Shown here one piece after another: positions 37,543 through 40,284 of a stretch of DNA of 40,284 nt (position 1 is its first letter; the number at the start of each line of letters is the position of its first letter). Made by a program: the position numbers and the translations under genes. The stretch comes from an uncultured Lentisphaerota bacterium. GTDB taxonomy: Bacteria; Verrucomicrobiota; Kiritimatiellia; CAIQIC01; JAGNIJ01. The notes under the pieces are model-generated. The model was not told the origin of the DNA. It ran no database searches and saw nothing but the letters and a program-made list of their open reading frames with translations. The stretch spans positions 1-40,284 of the forward strand of contig CALMZY010000133.1 of NCBI GenBank assembly GCA_937870865.1. Reading direction: 5' to 3'.

Positions 37543-38013
37543 TCAGGAAACTTCTGCGGCGGGCGCGCGCGCGGCAGACTCCCCGCCGGGACCTGCGCTT
37601 TTCCCGTTCACATCGCTCAGCATCTTCTCGCATTCCGGGCAGGCGTTGCGTTCGAGGGAGATGGGGTAGTGCTTCATGAAGTATTCGTCCACGTGCTCCC
37701 ACTTCCCGTCGGCGGTCTTGACGCGGTGGCAGTAAAGACATCCCCGGAGAAGGTTCCGGAGCATGGCGCGCTGCTGTTCGTAGGTACAGCCGATGGCGAT
37801 CACGGCGGCGCCGATAACGGCGGCGGAGACCAGGCAGACGCGATGGAGATTGAACGCCGTGGCCTCGGCCCCGAACGCCCTGTGCGGAATGTCCAGGATT
37901 TCAAGCACCCACACGAAGCTGAGGAGAAACAGGAACGCCATGTACTGCCAGAACGCGATACGCGCAAACGCGTCGCGGCGCAAGAGCCCGGTCGTCCGTT
38001 GTGTTGTCTGCAT
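37543..38013 (-). CDS. Two-helix membrane protein with C-terminal Cys-pair domain
   Basis: The 156-residue product has two membrane helices (about 22-42 and 58-80). The C-terminal soluble part, CLYCHRVKTADGKWEHVDEY followed by NACPECEKML, has two CxxC pairs about 35 residues apart. It resembles the small Cys-pair domain often found at the end of bacterial sensor and receiver proteins (CxxCKKIRDDKGYWNQVE...HGICPDC), probably zinc-binding. A Pro/Gly/Ala tail follows. The ATG at 38013 has GGAAGGG ten bases upstream. Function unknown. Confidence 0.78.
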   Translation of the reverse strand: MQTTQRTTGLLRRDAFARIAFWQYMAFLFLLSFVWVLEILDIPHRAFGAEATAFNLHRVCLVSAAVIGAAVIAIGCTYEQQRAMLRNLLRGCLYCHRVKTADGKWEHVDEYFMKHYPISLERNACPECEKMLSDVNGKSAGPGGESAARAPAAEVS

Positions 38014-38098
38014 GTCGCGCCCTTCCTGTTCGTCGGGTCGTTCCGCCGGGTCAGCCGTGAAATGAACACCGGGCCCGCCCCGTTGTCTGATCCATGGG

Positions 38099-38127
38099 TT
38101 CGGATTCCTCCCAGTGAGGGATATAAC
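38099..38127 (+). promoter_or_regulatory. Possible promoter of the DUF362 gene
   Basis: TTCGGA (38099-38104), a 17-base spacer and TATAAC (38122-38127, five of six) lie about 85 bases upstream of the ATG at 38214. A nearer pair, TTGTGC and TATTGT, is also possible. Confidence 0.35.
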
Positions 38128-38213
38128 CAAATGACCGCAATCTGTTTAGAACCCCGTCTCCGCTTGTGCGGCTGGCTGTCCCGGGTTATTGTTTGTCGAA
38201 GAAAGGTTTCGTG

Positions 38214-39503
38214 ATGAGCAAATCAACTGTAGCGATCTTGAGAACGCGGCCCGCGACCGTGCTGTCGGATTACCACCGGCTGATGAACCTGGCGGGTTAC
38301 CAGCAGGCCCTGCCGAAAGACCGCGAAACCGGCCTGAAAATCAACATCAGCTGGCATTTCTTCTATCCCGCGAGTTCCACCACGCCGTGGCAGTTGGATG
38401 GCGTGATCCGCGCCCTCAAGAAGGACGGTTATGATCCCGGCAAGATCCACGGCTGCCACAACCGGACCGTCGTGATCGACGCGCATCTCGGCGAGCGCGA
38501 GAACAAGCAGTTGCCGGTCATCCAGGCCCACGGCCTGAAGAATGTTCATCTCTACGAGGGCGATGAATGGATCAACGTGCGGGACGCCGTGGGCGATCTG
38601 GCCGACAAGTTCCTGTGCCTGAACCAGGTCTATCCCCAGGGCTTCATGATCCCGAAGCGGTTCATCGGCGAGAACATCATCCACCTGCCCACCGTCAAGA
38701 CGCACGTGTTCACCACGACGACCGGCGCGATGAAGAACGCGTTCGGCGGATTGCTGAACGAGAAGCGGCACTGGACCCATCCCGTGATCCACGAGACGCT
38801 CGTGGACCTGCTCATGATCCAGAAGAAAATCCACAGCGGCGTGTTCGCCGTGATGGACGGCACGTTCGCCGGCGACGGTCCCGGACCGCGCTGCATGATC
38901 CCCCACGTCAAGAACGTGATCCTCGCGTCGTCCGACCAGGTCGCGATCGACGCTGTGGCGGCGAGGCTGATGGGGTTTGATCCTCTGAAGGACATCAAGT
39001 TCATCCGGCTCGCGCACGACCTCGGCCTCGGCTGCGGCGATCCGCGGGAGATCGAGATCGTGGGCGATGCCGACGCCGTGAACGAGCCGTGGCATTTCAA
39101 CGGTCCGTTCAAGAAGATGACGTTCGCGAGCCGCATGCAGCATAAGATCTACTGGGGCCCGCTGAAGAAGCCCATCGAGTGGTCGCTGAAAACCATCCTC
39201 GCGCCGTGGGCCTACATGGCGAGCGTGCTGTACCACGACACCTTCTGGTATCCCACGCACCAGAAGATCATTCATGACATCCTTCACAGCGACTGGGGGC
39301 GCCTGTTCCAGAATTGGGAGAAGCTCGCCCTGCCGCCGGACGACCTGACAACGCCGGGCTGGGAGAACGTCGGCAACGAGCCGGCGGAACTGAGGAAGGA
39401 GAGTATGAAGTTCTTCCTGGAATCCTTCCGCATTCTCGGCCTGTGCGTCAAGGAAGCGCCCGAATTCGCCGCGAAGAAGAGGATGAAGGCGGGCGCGCGG
39501 TAG
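38214..39503 (+). CDS. DUF362 domain protein
   Basis: The 429-residue product matches DUF362: CHNRTVVIDAHLGERENKQL, HLPTVKTHVFTTTTGAMKNA and FGGLLNEKRHWTH near the middle, and ASSDQVAIDAVAARLMGFDP. This is the usual DUF362 core (about 25-290). There is no iron-sulfur ferredoxin domain attached. Related proteins are suspected of redox or cofactor roles, but no activity is established. AAAGG lies seven bases upstream of the ATG. The C-terminal 120 residues contain many aromatics (WYPTHQK, WGRLFQNWEK) of unknown use. Confidence 0.85.
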   Translation: MSKSTVAILRTRPATVLSDYHRLMNLAGYQQALPKDRETGLKINISWHFFYPASSTTPWQLDGVIRALKKDGYDPGKIHGCHNRTVVIDAHLGERENKQLPVIQAHGLKNVHLYEGDEWINVRDAVGDLADKFLCLNQVYPQGFMIPKRFIGENIIHLPTVKTHVFTTTTGAMKNAFGGLLNEKRHWTHPVIHETLVDLLMIQKKIHSGVFAVMDGTFAGDGPGPRCMIPHVKNVILASSDQVAIDAVAARLMGFDPLKDIKFIRLAHDLGLGCGDPREIEIVGDADAVNEPWHFNGPFKKMTFASRMQHKIYWGPLKKPIEWSLKTILAPWAYMASVLYHDTFWYPTHQKIIHDILHSDWGRLFQNWEKLALPPDDLTTPGWENVGNEPAELRKESMKFFLESFRILGLCVKEAPEFAAKKRMKAGAR

Positions 39504-39527
39504 GGGGGGGCCGCCGGATCGACGGTC

Positions 39528-40284
39528 ATGTCGCTTTCAGGCAACACGCAGTCGCGCTGGGCTCTGGCCCTGCTTCTCGCCCTGCTGGCGGGCGGCTGCG
39601 GGTTTCGATCCCGGCCCAACGTTCTGCTCATCACCCTCGACACGACACGAACCGACCGCCTGGGCTGTTACGGCAGCGCGCGAGCGCTGACGCCCGCGCT
39701 CGACGATCTCGCCGGGGCCGGGGTCGTGTTCGAGGAAGCCTACGCGACGGTTCCGCTCACGCTGCCGTCGCATGCGACGATCCTCACCGGCCGCTATCCC
39801 CCGGAACACGGGCTTCGCATCAACGGGGAAGGGGTGCTTCCCGCCGATGTGCCGACCCTCGCGGAACTCCTGGCCCGGCGCGGATACCGCACCGGCGCGT
39901 TCGTGAGCGCGTTCGTGCTGAACCGCAAGTTCGGCCTCGATCGCGGGTTCGAAATCTACGACGACGAGCTGGCCGGCGGGGCGTACGTGGAGACCGAGCT
40001 GTACCGCTCGCGGCCCGGCGCCGCGGCGGTGGATGCGGCGATCGAGTGGCTGACCGGGAACCGCCGCGGCCGGTTCTTCTGCTGGGTTCATCTGTTCGAC
40101 CCGCACGTGCCGTACGACCCGCACGCGGAGCTGTGGGGGACGAGATTCGCGGATCAGCCGTATGACGCGGAGATCGCCTATGTCGATCTGCAGGTTGACC
40201 GGCTCATGCAGTTCCTGCGCGAAACCGGCCGCGATCGAAACACGCTGATCGTGATCGCCGGCGACCACGGCGAGGGGCTGGGCG
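39528..40284 (+). CDS. Sulfatase/alkaline-phosphatase-superfamily enzyme, 3' end cut off
   Basis: 252 codons are visible, starting from ATG 39528. The N terminus has a lipoprotein-type signal (ALALLLALLAGGCGF, Cys at residue 24). The catalytic domain starts NVLLITLDTTRTDRLGCYG (metal-binding Asp) and continues with PLTLPSHATILTGRYPPEHG and, at the window edge, AGDHGEGLG. In formylglycine sulfatases the nucleophile is Cys or Ser in C/S-x-P-S-R; here the aligned residue is Thr (T-L-P-S-H), so it is more like the Thr-nucleophile phosphodiesterase or phosphotransferase branch. The substrate cannot be told from this part. Confidence 0.88.
   Translation, partial: MSLSGNTQSRWALALLLALLAGGCGFRSRPNVLLITLDTTRTDRLGCYGSARALTPALDDLAGAGVVFEEAYATVPLTLPSHATILTGRYPPEHGLRINGEGVLPADVPTLAELLARRGYRTGAFVSAFVLNRKFGLDRGFEIYDDELAGGAYVETELYRSRPGAAAVDAAIEWLTGNRRGRFFCWVHLFDPHVPYDPHAELWGTRFADQPYDAEIAYVDLQVDRLMQFLRETGRDRNTLIVIAGDHGEGLG

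Overview
The window is high-GC, densely packed DNA from a Gram-negative bacterium. It encodes TolC-type and DUF481 outer-membrane proteins, lipoproteins and a periplasmic lytic transglycosylase. The gene families (a cytidylate-kinase-like protein, DUF362, sulfatase-like enzymes, many secreted proteins of unknown function) and the unusual number of simple inverted repeats at gene edges suggest the PVC group, perhaps Kiritimatiellota or Verrucomicrobiota. That placement is an inference; no rRNA or tRNA gene was seen. About 40 genes were recognised, and no gene-free stretch reaches 300 bases.

Layout. 1-3560: end of a YraN-type nuclease, a lytic transglycosylase, a LOG-like nucleotide-binding protein and asparaginyl-tRNA synthetase with a coiled-coil insert. 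3815-8772: a two-gene signalling operon, a 1441-residue REC-GAF-7xPAS histidine kinase and its NarL-type regulator, overlapping by ATGA. 9002-11921: a membrane-anchored protein with four OB folds, a NYN/YacP RNase-like protein and a LacI-type regulator with its own promoter and operator. 12135-18332: envelope genes, including a secreted protein of unknown fold, a CsgG/PEGA-like protein, DUF456, a 27-residue-repeat solenoid protein, a HEAT-repeat protein, MscL and DUF481. 18456-20781: threonine synthase and another secreted protein.

20799-27675 (minus strand) is a complete export operon: TetR regulator, HlyD-type adaptor, ATPase, TolC-like channel, second ATPase and two ABC-2 permeases. Most genes overlap by 4 bases. 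It is driven by a strong sigma70-like promoter whose -10 box lies inside an 18-base palindrome, the likely TetR operator. It resembles the E. coli cecR-ybhGFSR system, with the double ATPase split in two and an outer-membrane channel added. 27890-34946 (minus strand) is the F-type ATP synthase operon atpZ-B-E-F-H-A-G-D-C with psiE at its end. 35039-40284 holds a cytidylate-kinase-like gene divergent from atp, a MoeA-like gene, a lipoprotein, a membrane protein with a C-terminal Cys-pair domain, a DUF362 protein and a partial alkaline-phosphatase-superfamily enzyme.

The most unusual signal is a set of unrelated simple inverted or tandem repeats placed at gene boundaries, where they appear to serve as coding or control sequence. 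One supplies the stop codons of two convergent genes, one encodes almost a whole signal peptide (basic arm, then hydrophobic complementary arm), one lies in the signal-peptide start of a secreted solenoid, one in the start of the TolC-like protein, and one supplies the ribosome-binding purines ahead of atpB.
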